Source: RXIX01 sp003989075 | Lineage (GTDB): Bacteria; Pseudomonadota; Gammaproteobacteria; Competibacterales; Competibacteraceae | Direction: 5' to 3' | Length of the DNA: 40,655 nt | Assembly: GCA_029780415.1 (NCBI GenBank) | Contig: JAKOYN010000067.1 | Span: forward strand, 1-40,655 | Part shown: in pieces, positions 25,633 through 32,863 of the stretch | Layout: the number at the start of each line of letters is the position of its first letter | Position numbering within the stretch: position 1 is the stretch's first letter | Notes under the pieces: model-generated | Database searches by the model: none | The model's input: the letters and a program-made list of their open reading frames with translations, nothing else | Told to the model about the DNA's origin: nothing | Position numbers and translations under genes: made by a program

Positions 25633-25656
25633 ATATTTCGACAAGACTGGAAATAT
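25633..25656 (+). promoter_or_regulatory. Probable ArsR-type operator overlapping the arsRC start codon
   Basis: ATATTTC (25633-25639) and GAAATAT (25650-25656) are a perfect 7-bp inverted repeat separated by 10 bases. The right arm covers the first two bases of the arsRC start codon. An AT-rich dyad at the promoter or start of the regulator gene is the usual binding site for ArsR/SmtB repressors. A TTGACA hexamer (25620-25625) lies just upstream, but no well-placed -10 is seen. Confidence 0.6.
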
Positions 25657-26494
25657 GGAAATATCAACCGCCATAACCCTGCTCAGCGCGCTGGCCCAGG
25701 ATACCCGCCTGCGCATTTTCCGACATCTGGCCCAAAACGGACCGCAGCCCGCAGGGCAAATCGGTGAAGCATTTAACCTGCCGCTGGCGACGCTGTCGTT
25801 TCACCTGAAAACTCTGCAACAGGCCGGACTGCTCGACTGTCGCCGCGAGGGCCGGCAACTGATCTATCAAGCGCGCTGTGCGGTAATCGTCGAACTGCTT
25901 GCCTATCTGACCGAGCACTGCTGCGCGCTGCCCTCCAGCAGCGTGATTCCCCTGGAAAACCTGACCCGGAGCCCTGTCGCCATGCCTGGTAAAACCTACA
26001 ACGTCCTGTTTCTATGCACCGGCAATTCAGCGCGCAGCATCCTCGCCGAGGTGCTGATGAATCACCATGGCCAGGGCCGTTTCCGCGCCTTCAGTGCCGG
26101 CAGCCACCCCACTGGCCGAGTGAATCCCTATGCGCTGCGACTCCTGGAACTGCAGGGCCTGCCCTGCGATGGCCTGCGCAGCAAGAGTTGGGACGAATTC
26201 GCCACGCCCGATGCGCCGACACTGGATTTCGTGTTCACGGTCTGTGACAACGCCGCCGGCGAAGTCTGCCCGTTCTGGCCGGGGCAACCGCTGACCGCGC
26301 ACTGGGGCGTGGCCGACCCGGCAGCGGCGGAGGGTGACGACGCCCTGAAGATGCTGGCTTTTCGCAGCGCCTTCCGCGAACTGGAAAACCGCATCAGGAT
26401 TTTCACCAGCCTGCCGATTCATTCACTGGATAGACTGACACTGCAGGCCCGGCTCGATGACATCGGCCAGACCGTACTGGACACGGCATCATGA
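25655..26494 (+). CDS. Fused ArsR-family repressor and thioredoxin-type arsenate reductase
   Basis: One protein of 279 residues (from the ATG at 25655) joins two arsenic functions. Residues 1-95 are an ArsR/SmtB winged helix (LLSALAQDTRLRIFRHLAQNG, recognition helix LATLSFHLKTLQQAGLL, wing REGRQLIY). The classic ELCVCDL metal site is absent; cysteines at 62, 75, 89 and 90 (EHCCA) fit the C-terminal As(III) site of the Acidithiobacillus-type ArsR. Residues 114-270 are a low-molecular-weight phosphatase-fold ArsC with P-loop CTGNSARS (Cys121, Arg127), the redox pair Cys197 and Cys205 (TVCDNAAGEVCPFWPG) and HWGVADPA. Three cysteines imply thioredoxin-dependent reduction of arsenate. An internal ATG at residue 110 could allow separate ArsC. 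Its stop overlaps acr3 by 4 bp. Confidence 0.92.
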   Translation: MEISTAITLLSALAQDTRLRIFRHLAQNGPQPAGQIGEAFNLPLATLSFHLKTLQQAGLLDCRREGRQLIYQARCAVIVELLAYLTEHCCALPSSSVIPLENLTRSPVAMPGKTYNVLFLCTGNSARSILAEVLMNHHGQGRFRAFSAGSHPTGRVNPYALRLLELQGLPCDGLRSKSWDEFATPDAPTLDFVFTVCDNAAGEVCPFWPGQPLTAHWGVADPAAAEGDDALKMLAFRSAFRELENRIRIFTSLPIHSLDRLTLQARLDDIGQTVLDTAS

Positions 26495-27567
26495 GTGCCG
26501 TCGGTGAAGTCAGCGGCAAAACCACCAGCGGACAACTGAGTGTTTTCGAGCGCTACCTGACTGTCTGGGTCTTTCTGTGCATTGTCGCCGGGATTCTGGT
26601 GGGACAAGCTGCGCCCGGTCTGTTTCAGACCATTGGACATCTGCAGATTGCCCAGGTCAATTTGCCGGTGGGCCTGCTGATCTGGATCATGATTATCCCG
26701 ATGCTGATGAAGGTGGACTTCGGCGCATTGCATGAAGTCCGGCAGCACATGCGTGGCATTGGCGTCACCCTGATAGTCAATTGGCTGATCAAGCCGTTCT
26801 CGATGGCCTTTCTCGGCTGGCTCTTCATCCGCCACCTGTTTGCCCCGCTGTTGCCGGCGGACCAGATCGACAGTTATATCGCCGGACTGATTCTGCTAGC
26901 AGCGGCGCCCTGCACCGCCATGGTCTTTGTCTGGAGCCGCTTGTCGAATGGCGATCCGCTGTTCACACTCTCGCAAGTGGCACTGAATGACACCATCATG
27001 GTCTTTGCCTTCGCACCACTCGTCGCCTTCCTGCTCGGCATCTCAGCGATTACAGTGCCCTGGGATACACTGCTGACCTCGGTCCTGCTCTATATCGTTA
27101 TTCCCGTACTGTTGGCCCAGTTCTGGCGCAAGACCTTGCTGGCCCGTGGACCGGCCGCTTTCGATACCACCATGGCAAAAATCGGTCCCTGGTCGATTGC
27201 CGCACTGCTAGCCACACTGGTTTTGCTGTTCGCCTTTCAGGGCGAGGCGATTCTGAAGCAGCCGCTGATTATTGGCCTGCTGGCAGTACCGATTCTGATT
27301 CAGGTATTTTTTAATTCCGCCCTGGCCTATTGGCTCAATCGGCTTCTGGGCGAGCAACACGCTATCGCCTGCCCATCGGCGCTGATTGGCGCATCCAATT
27401 TCTTTGAACTGGCAGTCGCCGCCGCCATCAGCCTGTTTGGTTTTGAATCCGGCGCGGCACTGGCAACCGTGGTCGGCGTGCTGATTGAGGTGCCGGTCAT
27501 GCTGCTGGTGGTGAAGGTGGTCAATTCATCCAGAGGCTGGTACGAGGCTGGTTTATCAACCCGCTGA
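26491..27567 (+). CDS. acr3: ACR3-family arsenite efflux transporter
   Basis: ACR3 exports arsenite across the inner membrane, driven by the proton gradient. The 358-residue product has about ten membrane segments and the family's two functional residues: the conserved cysteine in LAAAPCTAMVFVWSRLS (Cys141) and the glutamate in SNFFELAVAAAISLFG (Glu306). LPVGLLIWIMIIPMLMKVDF and SQVALNDTIMVFAFAPLVAFLLG are other family signatures. Its start overlaps the end of the arsR-arsC fusion, so the two are translationally coupled and share control by the operator upstream. Confidence 0.96.
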   Translation: MSAVGEVSGKTTSGQLSVFERYLTVWVFLCIVAGILVGQAAPGLFQTIGHLQIAQVNLPVGLLIWIMIIPMLMKVDFGALHEVRQHMRGIGVTLIVNWLIKPFSMAFLGWLFIRHLFAPLLPADQIDSYIAGLILLAAAPCTAMVFVWSRLSNGDPLFTLSQVALNDTIMVFAFAPLVAFLLGISAITVPWDTLLTSVLLYIVIPVLLAQFWRKTLLARGPAAFDTTMAKIGPWSIAALLATLVLLFAFQGEAILKQPLIIGLLAVPILIQVFFNSALAYWLNRLLGEQHAIACPSALIGASNFFELAVAAAISLFGFESGAALATVVGVLIEVPVMLLVVKVVNSSRGWYEAGLSTR

Positions 27568-27655
27568 ACAGCGCAAGCGGCGCATACCCTCGACCACACA
27601 CTGTTCACTAGGCACAATCGGGCATCCCACAAATCCACTTCACAAGGTTGCCGTC

Positions 27656-28132
27656 ATGTCCCGAACCGTGCTGCGTACCCTGACCAGCCGCACCGCCATG
27701 AATATCGTGAACATCCTGCTGATTCTGCTGCTGATTCACGGGGTTTATGAGGTGCTGGTCAGTTTGCCGCAGGTGAGCACCTTGCAGCATCGCATGGAAG
27801 ATGTTCTGGAAGGGCTTGGCACCATTCTGGTGGCGCTGGGCGTGGCTCTGGAGGAGCGGGAAACCTTGCTGCGCTTCTTTGGCGTTTATCCGGCAGATCT
27901 GACCCCGATGCAAAGCCGCATCGACCACCATTGCCACGGCTATGGTCTGCTGCTGCTTCTGGTGGGATTGTTTATCGAGGTCGCGGTATACGCCATTCGC
28001 ATGCCCAACCTCGAAACTATTGATTTTGATCCAGCACTGCTGCTAATCGGCGCAGTACTGTGCGCGGTCGGTGCAGTGCTGCTGATGCGGCTGAGCTGGC
28101 TGATCTGGCGCGCACCGCACGAGGCCGCGTAA
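27656..28132 (+). CDS. Unknown membrane protein with an HHCH motif in an arsenic operon
   Basis: The family is not recognised. The 158-residue product has clear hydrophobic segments at about 16-37, 95-114 and 124-150, and a weaker one at about 52-66. Between the second and third lies SRIDHHCHGYG (88-97), whose His91, His92, Cys93 and His94 could bind a metal or metalloid. A charged helix ALEERETLLRFFGVYP sits just before it. The gene lies 88 bp after acr3 and 17 bp before the permease gene on the same strand, so it is probably co-transcribed with one or both. A role in arsenic or metal handling is inferred only from position and motif. Confidence 0.75.
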   Translation: MSRTVLRTLTSRTAMNIVNILLILLLIHGVYEVLVSLPQVSTLQHRMEDVLEGLGTILVALGVALEERETLLRFFGVYPADLTPMQSRIDHHCHGYGLLLLLVGLFIEVAVYAIRMPNLETIDFDPALLLIGAVLCAVGAVLLMRLSWLIWRAPHEAA

Positions 28133-28149
28133 CCGTAAGGATCTGAAGC

Positions 28150-29532
28150 ATGTCAACCGATTCCGCAATGCCTACCCCTCGCTATTCCCTGATCGATACC
28201 CTGCAGCAGTTACGCAGCTTAGCGCAGGACCACCCAAGCGAATTCAAATGGTTGAGCGGCATCATCGCGGTCTTCCTGCTGGTGTTCTTCATGCCGATCG
28301 GCGCGGCGCGGTTCGACAACGCCATTCTGGAAGGCCTGGCCCTGCTGAACTGGTACGCCCGCGAGCATGTCATGCTCTGCCTCATTCCGGCATTCTTCAT
28401 TGCTGGCGCGATTGCGGTGTTCATCAGCCAAGACGCGGTGATGAAATACCTCGGCCCCGCCGCCCACAAGATCGCGGCTTACGGCGTAGCATCGGTATCC
28501 GGTTCCATTCTGGCGGTGTGTTCCTGCACCGTGCTGCCCCTCTTCGGCGGCATCTACCGGCGCGGCGCGGGACTGGGACCAGCGATTGCGTTTCTCTATT
28601 CCGGCCCGGCAATCAACGTGCTGGCGATTGTGTTGACCGCCAAGATTCTCGGTGTGGAACTGGGCATCGCACGGGCGGTGGGCGCGGTAAGTTTCGCACT
28701 GGTGATCGGACTGATCATGCACTGGATTTATCGTCGTGAAGAGCAAACCCGAGCGGCGCATCAAAAAGGGTTTGCGCTGAGTGCGGATCAGGGTCGACCG
28801 TTGGCCGAGACAGCCACTTTTTTCGCACTGATGGTCGCGGCGCTGGTGTTCGCCAACTGGGCGCCTGCCAGCGCCGAAGACAGCGCAGTGTGGCACACGA
28901 TTTTTGCCTGGAAATGGCTGCTGACTTCATTAGCCGGCGTCGGGCTGGCTGGACTGATGATGTGGCGCTGGCGCTGGCATTGGCAGCCGCTGGCGATTAC
29001 AGCAGCCGTAGTTGCCCTGCTGGCGCGATTCATTCCGCAACATCCTGAACTGGCGTTTAGTGCTGGCTTGATTGGCTTGACTCTGAGTGCCGCGACGCAA
29101 GCTGGCGATGGCGAGGAATGGCTGATTCAGACCTGGAGTTTCGCCAAGCTGATCATGCCCTTGCTGCTGGGTGGCGTATTACTGGCCGGATTTTTACTGG
29201 GTCGGCCCGGTCACGAGGGCATTATCCCGTCCGCATGGGTCAGCGCAGCGGTCGGTGGCAATTCGCTGATGGCCAATTTTCTATCCGCGCTGGTCGGCGC
29301 GTTCATGTATTTCGCCACCTTGACCGAAGTACCCATTGTGCAGGGTCTGATCGGTGCGGGCATGGGCAAGGGTCCGGCGCTGGCGTTGCTGCTGGCTGGC
29401 CCCGCGTTGTCGTTGCCGAATATGTTGGTCATTCGCGGCATTCTCGGCACGCAAAAGACCGTGGTTTATTGTGCGTTGGTGGTGGTCATGGCAACCGTCA
29501 CCGGCGTGGTGTTCGGTACGTTCTATCCCTGA
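28150..29532 (+). CDS. COG0701 (DUF318/ArsP-like) permease
   Basis: This permease family includes ArsP, an exporter of trivalent organoarsenicals; most members are uncharacterised. The 460-residue product has about ten membrane segments in two halves. The first half has the family signature ILAVCSCTVLPLFGGIYRRG (Cys124 and Cys126) and AIAFLYSGPAINVLAIVLT. The second half repeats the pattern with TEVPIVQGLIGAGMGKGPAL and LLLAGPALSLPNMLVIRGILG. A hydrophilic N-terminus of about 35 residues precedes the first segment. It lies between the HHCH membrane protein and a CXXC protein that often accompanies this family. The substrate is not determined. Confidence 0.85.
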   Translation: MSTDSAMPTPRYSLIDTLQQLRSLAQDHPSEFKWLSGIIAVFLLVFFMPIGAARFDNAILEGLALLNWYAREHVMLCLIPAFFIAGAIAVFISQDAVMKYLGPAAHKIAAYGVASVSGSILAVCSCTVLPLFGGIYRRGAGLGPAIAFLYSGPAINVLAIVLTAKILGVELGIARAVGAVSFALVIGLIMHWIYRREEQTRAAHQKGFALSADQGRPLAETATFFALMVAALVFANWAPASAEDSAVWHTIFAWKWLLTSLAGVGLAGLMMWRWRWHWQPLAITAAVVALLARFIPQHPELAFSAGLIGLTLSAATQAGDGEEWLIQTWSFAKLIMPLLLGGVLLAGFLLGRPGHEGIIPSAWVSAAVGGNSLMANFLSALVGAFMYFATLTEVPIVQGLIGAGMGKGPALALLLAGPALSLPNMLVIRGILGTQKTVVYCALVVVMATVTGVVFGTFYP

Positions 29533-29543
29533 GGAGTCAAGCC

Positions 29544-29780
29544 ATGATCAAGCTTCAAGTTCTCGGCAGCGGTTGCGCGAAATGCAAAACTCTCGGCCAA
29601 CATACCGAAGCCGCCGCCCAAGCGTTGGGACTGGAGTATGAACTGGAGAAAGTCACCGATATGAACGCCATCATTGACGCTGGGGTGATGAGTACCCCGG
29701 CACTGGCGGTGAATGGTGAAATCAAGAGCATGGGCAAGGTGCTGTCGGTCGAGGCAATCAAGGCGCTGCTGAGCGCCTGA
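29544..29780 (+). CDS. Small thioredoxin-like CXXC protein (redox-active disulfide protein 2 type)
   Basis: The 78-residue product has a minimal thioredoxin fold. It has a first strand KLQVLGSGC, an active-site GCAKC (Cys10-x2-Cys13), an MSTPALAVNGEIKSMGKVLS segment with the cis-proline typical of thioredoxins, and a final helix. This small family is commonly found beside COG0701 permeases. GAGGAG lies upstream of the ATG, 11 bp after the permease stop, so they form one transcript. It could reduce the permease cysteines or the ArsC domain of the fusion protein; both are inference. Confidence 0.9.
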   Translation: MIKLQVLGSGCAKCKTLGQHTEAAAQALGLEYELEKVTDMNAIIDAGVMSTPALAVNGEIKSMGKVLSVEAIKALLSA

Positions 29781-30001
29781 GCGCGCATCCTGCTGACCAC
29801 GCACGCCCATGGCAATCACCTGCATCGGCATCCCGAACCCATGGGCCGAATGCTGTAACTGACAATCGTATTGAACTGGCCTATACCGCTGCTGCAATCC
29901 AGAGCGGCGGCTGGGCCGGGGCGCTAGCGTTGATCGCCGCCGCCGGATAGAGATACCCCGATCACCCGCATCCGCTGCTCTCCCGCCAGTACCGCACCCT
30001 C
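29781..30001. other. Intergenic region between the arsenic and suf operons
   Basis: About 220 bp without a recognised gene. Short frames are present, including one reading GGWAGALALIAAAG before a stop, but none has a start with a ribosome-binding site or a family match that can be seen. The right-hand end leads into the suf promoter. Confidence 0.5.
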
Positions 30002-30063
30002 TTGGCAAGCGGCGCGTTTGGAACTATCCTAGCCGCAAATAGAACTAATCCAGTACTGATTAG
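30002..30063 (+). promoter_or_regulatory. suf promoter with inverted-repeat operator
   Basis: A sigma70-like promoter reads TTGGCA (30002-30007), a 17-base spacer, then TATCCT (30025-30030). Just after the expected start point is a perfect inverted repeat CTAATC-N7-GATTAG (30045-30050 and 30058-30063), ending 20 bases before the regulator's ATG. Its place fits autorepression by the Rrf2 protein it precedes. The assignment rests on position and symmetry. Confidence 0.6.
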
Positions 30064-30083
30064 AGCAGCCCTGCGGAGTGTTC

Positions 30084-30557
30084 ATGATTCGCATCACCCG
30101 GGAAGCCGACTACGGCATTCTGCTGATGACCGGCCTGGCCCAGGCTGAAGGCCAGCCACGCAGCGCTGCTGCCCTGGCGCAGCAGCGTCGGTTACCACTG
30201 CCGATGGTCGGCAAAATCCTCAAGGCACTGACCCGTGCCGGCCTACTCAACTCGCAGCGCGGCGCCCAGGGTGGCTATAGCCTGGCACGACCGGCAAGCG
30301 AGATTTCTGCTGCCGACATCATCGGCGCCCTGGAAGGACCGCTGGCCATTACCGAATGCAGCAGCGAGCGCCATGACGGCTGCGCGCGCCAGGACCATTG
30401 CGAAGTCAGCGGCCACTGGCCCCGCATCAATCAGGCAATTTACAGCGCGCTGCAAGGCATCAGCCTGGACGACCTCAGCCAGCCCAACCCACCGCGTCCG
30501 CTGCACTTTCACCCGCTCCATCCGACCGGCGCGCATCACCCCGACCGCCCCGTCTAA
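30084..30557 (+). CDS. Rrf2-family Fe-S regulator of the suf operon
   Basis: This is an Rrf2/IscR-like repressor, probably a 2Fe-2S sensor that controls suf expression. The 157-residue product has a winged helix-turn-helix (about 2-65: ITREADYGILLMTGLAQ, LPLPMVGKILKALTRAGLLNSQRGAQGGYSLAR) and a cluster-binding loop with Cys92-x7-Cys100-x5-Cys106 (TECSSERHDGCARQDHCEVS). The first spacing is x7 where IscR has x5, as in the SUF-linked regulator subgroup. The ATG at 30084 has GCGGAG 5 bases upstream; the GTG at 30078 is less likely. It leads the suf genes. Confidence 0.9.
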   Translation: MIRITREADYGILLMTGLAQAEGQPRSAAALAQQRRLPLPMVGKILKALTRAGLLNSQRGAQGGYSLARPASEISAADIIGALEGPLAITECSSERHDGCARQDHCEVSGHWPRINQAIYSALQGISLDDLSQPNPPRPLHFHPLHPTGAHHPDRPV

Positions 30558-30588
30558 GCCGCCGAATTCTGCACACAGGAATCCCGAC

Positions 30589-32037
30589 ATGACCGACAGC
30601 ACGTCCACTCTCGAAGGTCTAGCCAACAGCGATTACAAGTACGGCTTTGTCACCGACATCGAACAGGACACCGTAGCGCCGGGGCTGAACGAAGATGTTA
30701 TCCGGCTGATCTCGGCCAAGAAACAGGAGCCGGACTGGCTGTTGGCCTGGCGGCTGGAAGCCTTCCGCCACTGGCTGACCCAACGCGAACCGACCTGGGC
30801 GCGGGTGCACTATCCGCCGATCGACTACCAGGCGATTTCCTACTATGCCGCGCCCAAGCAGAAAGGCGACGGCCCAAAGAGCCTGGATGAAGTCGACCCG
30901 GAGCTGCTGCGCACCTATGAAAAGCTCGGTATTCCACTGGCGGAACAGGCCTTCCTGGCCGGCGTCGCCGTCGATGCGGTGTTCGACTCGGTATCGGTCG
31001 CGACCAGCTACAAGGGCAAGCTGGCGGAAAAGGGCATCATCTTCTGTTCATTCTCAGAAGCGGTGCGCGAACATCCTGAACTGGTGCGCAAATATCTCGG
31101 CACGGTGGTGCCCTATCGGGACAACTACTACGCCACCCTGAACTCGGCGGTATTCTCCGACGGCTCCTTCGTCTATATCCCACCGGGCGTGCGCTGTCCG
31201 ATGGAACTGTCCACCTATTTCCGCATTAATGCCAGCAACACTGGACAATTCGAGCGGACGCTGATCATTGCCGATGAAGGCGCGTATGTGTCCTATCTCG
31301 AAGGCTGCACCGCGCCTCAGCGTGACGAAAACCAGTTGCATGCGGCAGTCGTAGAACTGATCGCGCTGGATAAGGCCACGATCAAGTATTCCACGGTGCA
31401 GAACTGGTATCCGGGCGATAAGGACGGCAAGGGCGGCATCTACAACTTCGTCACCAAGCGCGGCCTGTGTAAGGGCCGTGATTCCAAGATTTCCTGGACC
31501 CAGGTCGAGACCGGCTCGGCGATTACCTGGAAATACCCCAGCTGTGTCCTGCGCGGCGAAAACTCGGTTGGTGAATTCTATTCGGTCGCCCTGACCCGTG
31601 ATTATCAGCAGGCCGATACCGGCACCAAGATGATTCACATCGGCAAAAATACCCGCAGCACCATTGTTTCCAAGGGTATTTCCGCCGGCCAGGGCCAGAA
31701 CGCCTATCGGGGACTGGTGAAAATTCTGCCAACCGCCGAGAACGCCCGCAATTATTCGCAGTGCGATTCACTGCTGATGGGTGACCGCTGTGGCGCGCAC
31801 ACCTTCCCGTATATCGACGTGCAGAATCCCAGCGCCCAGGTTGCCCATGAAGCCAGTACTTCGAAAATCAGCGATGACCAGATTTTCTATTGCAAGCAGC
31901 GCGGCATCAGTGCCGAGGACGCAGTCAGCCTGATCGTCAATGGCTTCTGCAAGGATGTATTCAAGGAATTGCCGATGGAATTCGCCGTCGAGGCACAAAA
32001 ACTGATCGAGCTGAAGCTGGAAGGCAGCGTCGGCTGA
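30589..32037 (+). CDS. sufB: Fe-S cluster assembly scaffold subunit SufB
   Basis: SufB forms the SufBC2D scaffold on which Fe-S clusters are built from SufS-derived sulfur. The 482-residue product has the family length. It contains YGFVTDIEQDTVAPGLNEDVIRLIS at the start, the beta-helix core (YSDGSFVYIPPGVRCPMELS region), EGCTAPQRDENQLHAAVVEL, and conserved C-terminal segments GDRCGAHTFPYIDV, HEASTSKISDDQIFYC and GFCKDVFKELPMEFA. The ATG at 30589 follows an ACAGGA-type site; longer frames that run into the regulator gene were rejected. Confidence 0.98.
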   Translation: MTDSTSTLEGLANSDYKYGFVTDIEQDTVAPGLNEDVIRLISAKKQEPDWLLAWRLEAFRHWLTQREPTWARVHYPPIDYQAISYYAAPKQKGDGPKSLDEVDPELLRTYEKLGIPLAEQAFLAGVAVDAVFDSVSVATSYKGKLAEKGIIFCSFSEAVREHPELVRKYLGTVVPYRDNYYATLNSAVFSDGSFVYIPPGVRCPMELSTYFRINASNTGQFERTLIIADEGAYVSYLEGCTAPQRDENQLHAAVVELIALDKATIKYSTVQNWYPGDKDGKGGIYNFVTKRGLCKGRDSKISWTQVETGSAITWKYPSCVLRGENSVGEFYSVALTRDYQQADTGTKMIHIGKNTRSTIVSKGISAGQGQNAYRGLVKILPTAENARNYSQCDSLLMGDRCGAHTFPYIDVQNPSAQVAHEASTSKISDDQIFYCKQRGISAEDAVSLIVNGFCKDVFKELPMEFAVEAQKLIELKLEGSVG

Positions 32038-32081
32038 GCATGACAGAAACGCACAAGCCAAGAACCGAGGACATGATTCCC

Positions 32082-32852
32082 ATGCTGGAAATCCGCAATC
32101 TGCACGTCACCGTCGAAGGCCGGGAGATTCTCAAGGGTATCGATCTGAGCATCCGGCCCGGCGAAACTCACGCCATCATGGGCCCGAATGGCTCGGGCAA
32201 GAGCACGCTGGCCAATGTCATTGCTGGGCGCGAGGGCTATACCGTCACACAGGGTGAAATTCTGTTCGATGGCAAAAATCTGCTGGATATGCCGGCGGAA
32301 ACCCGCGCCTGCGAGGGATTATTCCTGGCCTTCCAATATCCAGTGGAAATTCCCGGCGTGGCCAATCTGTATTTTCTCAAGGCGGCAGTCAATGCGGTGC
32401 GCAAATACCGTGGTGAGCCAGCGGTCGATGCCATGGATTTCTGGGAACTGGTGCAGGAGCGCATGGCTCTGGTGAAGATGGATGAGTCGATGCTCAAGCG
32501 CTCGGTGAATGAAGGCTTTTCCGGCGGCGAGAAAAAGCGCAATGAAGTCTTTCAGATGGCGGTGCTGCAGCCGCGCTTTGCGGTGCTCGACGAGACCGAT
32601 TCCGGGCTGGACATCGACGCGCTGAAAGTGGTGGCCGATGGCGTCAACGCCCTGCGCAATCCGGAACGCGGCTTTCTGGTCATCACCCATTACCAGCGCC
32701 TGCTCGATTACATCGTCCCGGATCATGTCCATGTGCTGGTGAACGGCAAGATTGCCCACTCCGGCGGCAAGGAACTGGCCCTGGAGCTGGAAGAGCAGGG
32801 TTATGCCCTGTACAACGAAGAGCCGGGCCGGGCGCGCCGGGCGGCGGCCTGA
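32082..32852 (+). CDS. sufC: Fe-S cluster assembly ATPase SufC
   Basis: SufC is the ABC-type ATPase of the SufBC2D complex. From the ATG at 32082 the product has 256 residues starting MLEIRNLHVTVEGREIL, in register with E. coli SufC. It has Walker A GPNGSGKST, the Q-loop region FLAFQYPVEIPGV, the ABC signature FSGGEKKRNE, Walker B RFAVLDETDSGLD and the switch histidine in ITHYQRLL. Other in-frame ATGs lie at 32040 (overlapping the sufB stop) and 32073; GAGG at 32067-32070 is 11 bases before 32082 but only 2 before 32073, so the shortest form is preferred. Confidence 0.95.
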   Translation: MLEIRNLHVTVEGREILKGIDLSIRPGETHAIMGPNGSGKSTLANVIAGREGYTVTQGEILFDGKNLLDMPAETRACEGLFLAFQYPVEIPGVANLYFLKAAVNAVRKYRGEPAVDAMDFWELVQERMALVKMDESMLKRSVNEGFSGGEKKRNEVFQMAVLQPRFAVLDETDSGLDIDALKVVADGVNALRNPERGFLVITHYQRLLDYIVPDHVHVLVNGKIAHSGGKELALELEEQGYALYNEEPGRARRAAA

Positions 32853-32863
32853 GAGACGATGCC

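Larger units (their letters stand above)
24786..25654. other. 869-bp gene-free region rich in palindromes and mobile-element remnants
   Basis: No credible gene is seen. The region holds, in order: IS200/IS605-like end hairpins (24839-25045), a 7-bp stem AAGCAGG/CCTGCTT straight after, a 43-bp segment also found near the right end of the window (25107-25149), a perfect CCCTGCG/CGCAGGG hairpin (25208-25227), ATTCCGCG/CGCGGAAT (25257-25278), a dRS3-like pair (25322-25393), and the ArsR-type operator at its right edge. Open frames crossing it on either strand lack ribosome-binding sites and family features. Confidence 0.75.

Noticed and set aside
26300..26330. A frameshift joining separate arsR and arsC genes
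   Set aside because: The frame is continuous, the linker (about residues 93-112) is short and free of stops, and fusions of this type are known, so a true fusion is more likely.
29781..30001. A gene remnant containing a GGWAGALALIAAAG reading
   Set aside because: The frame is short and interrupted, has no start signal, and could not be matched to a family.
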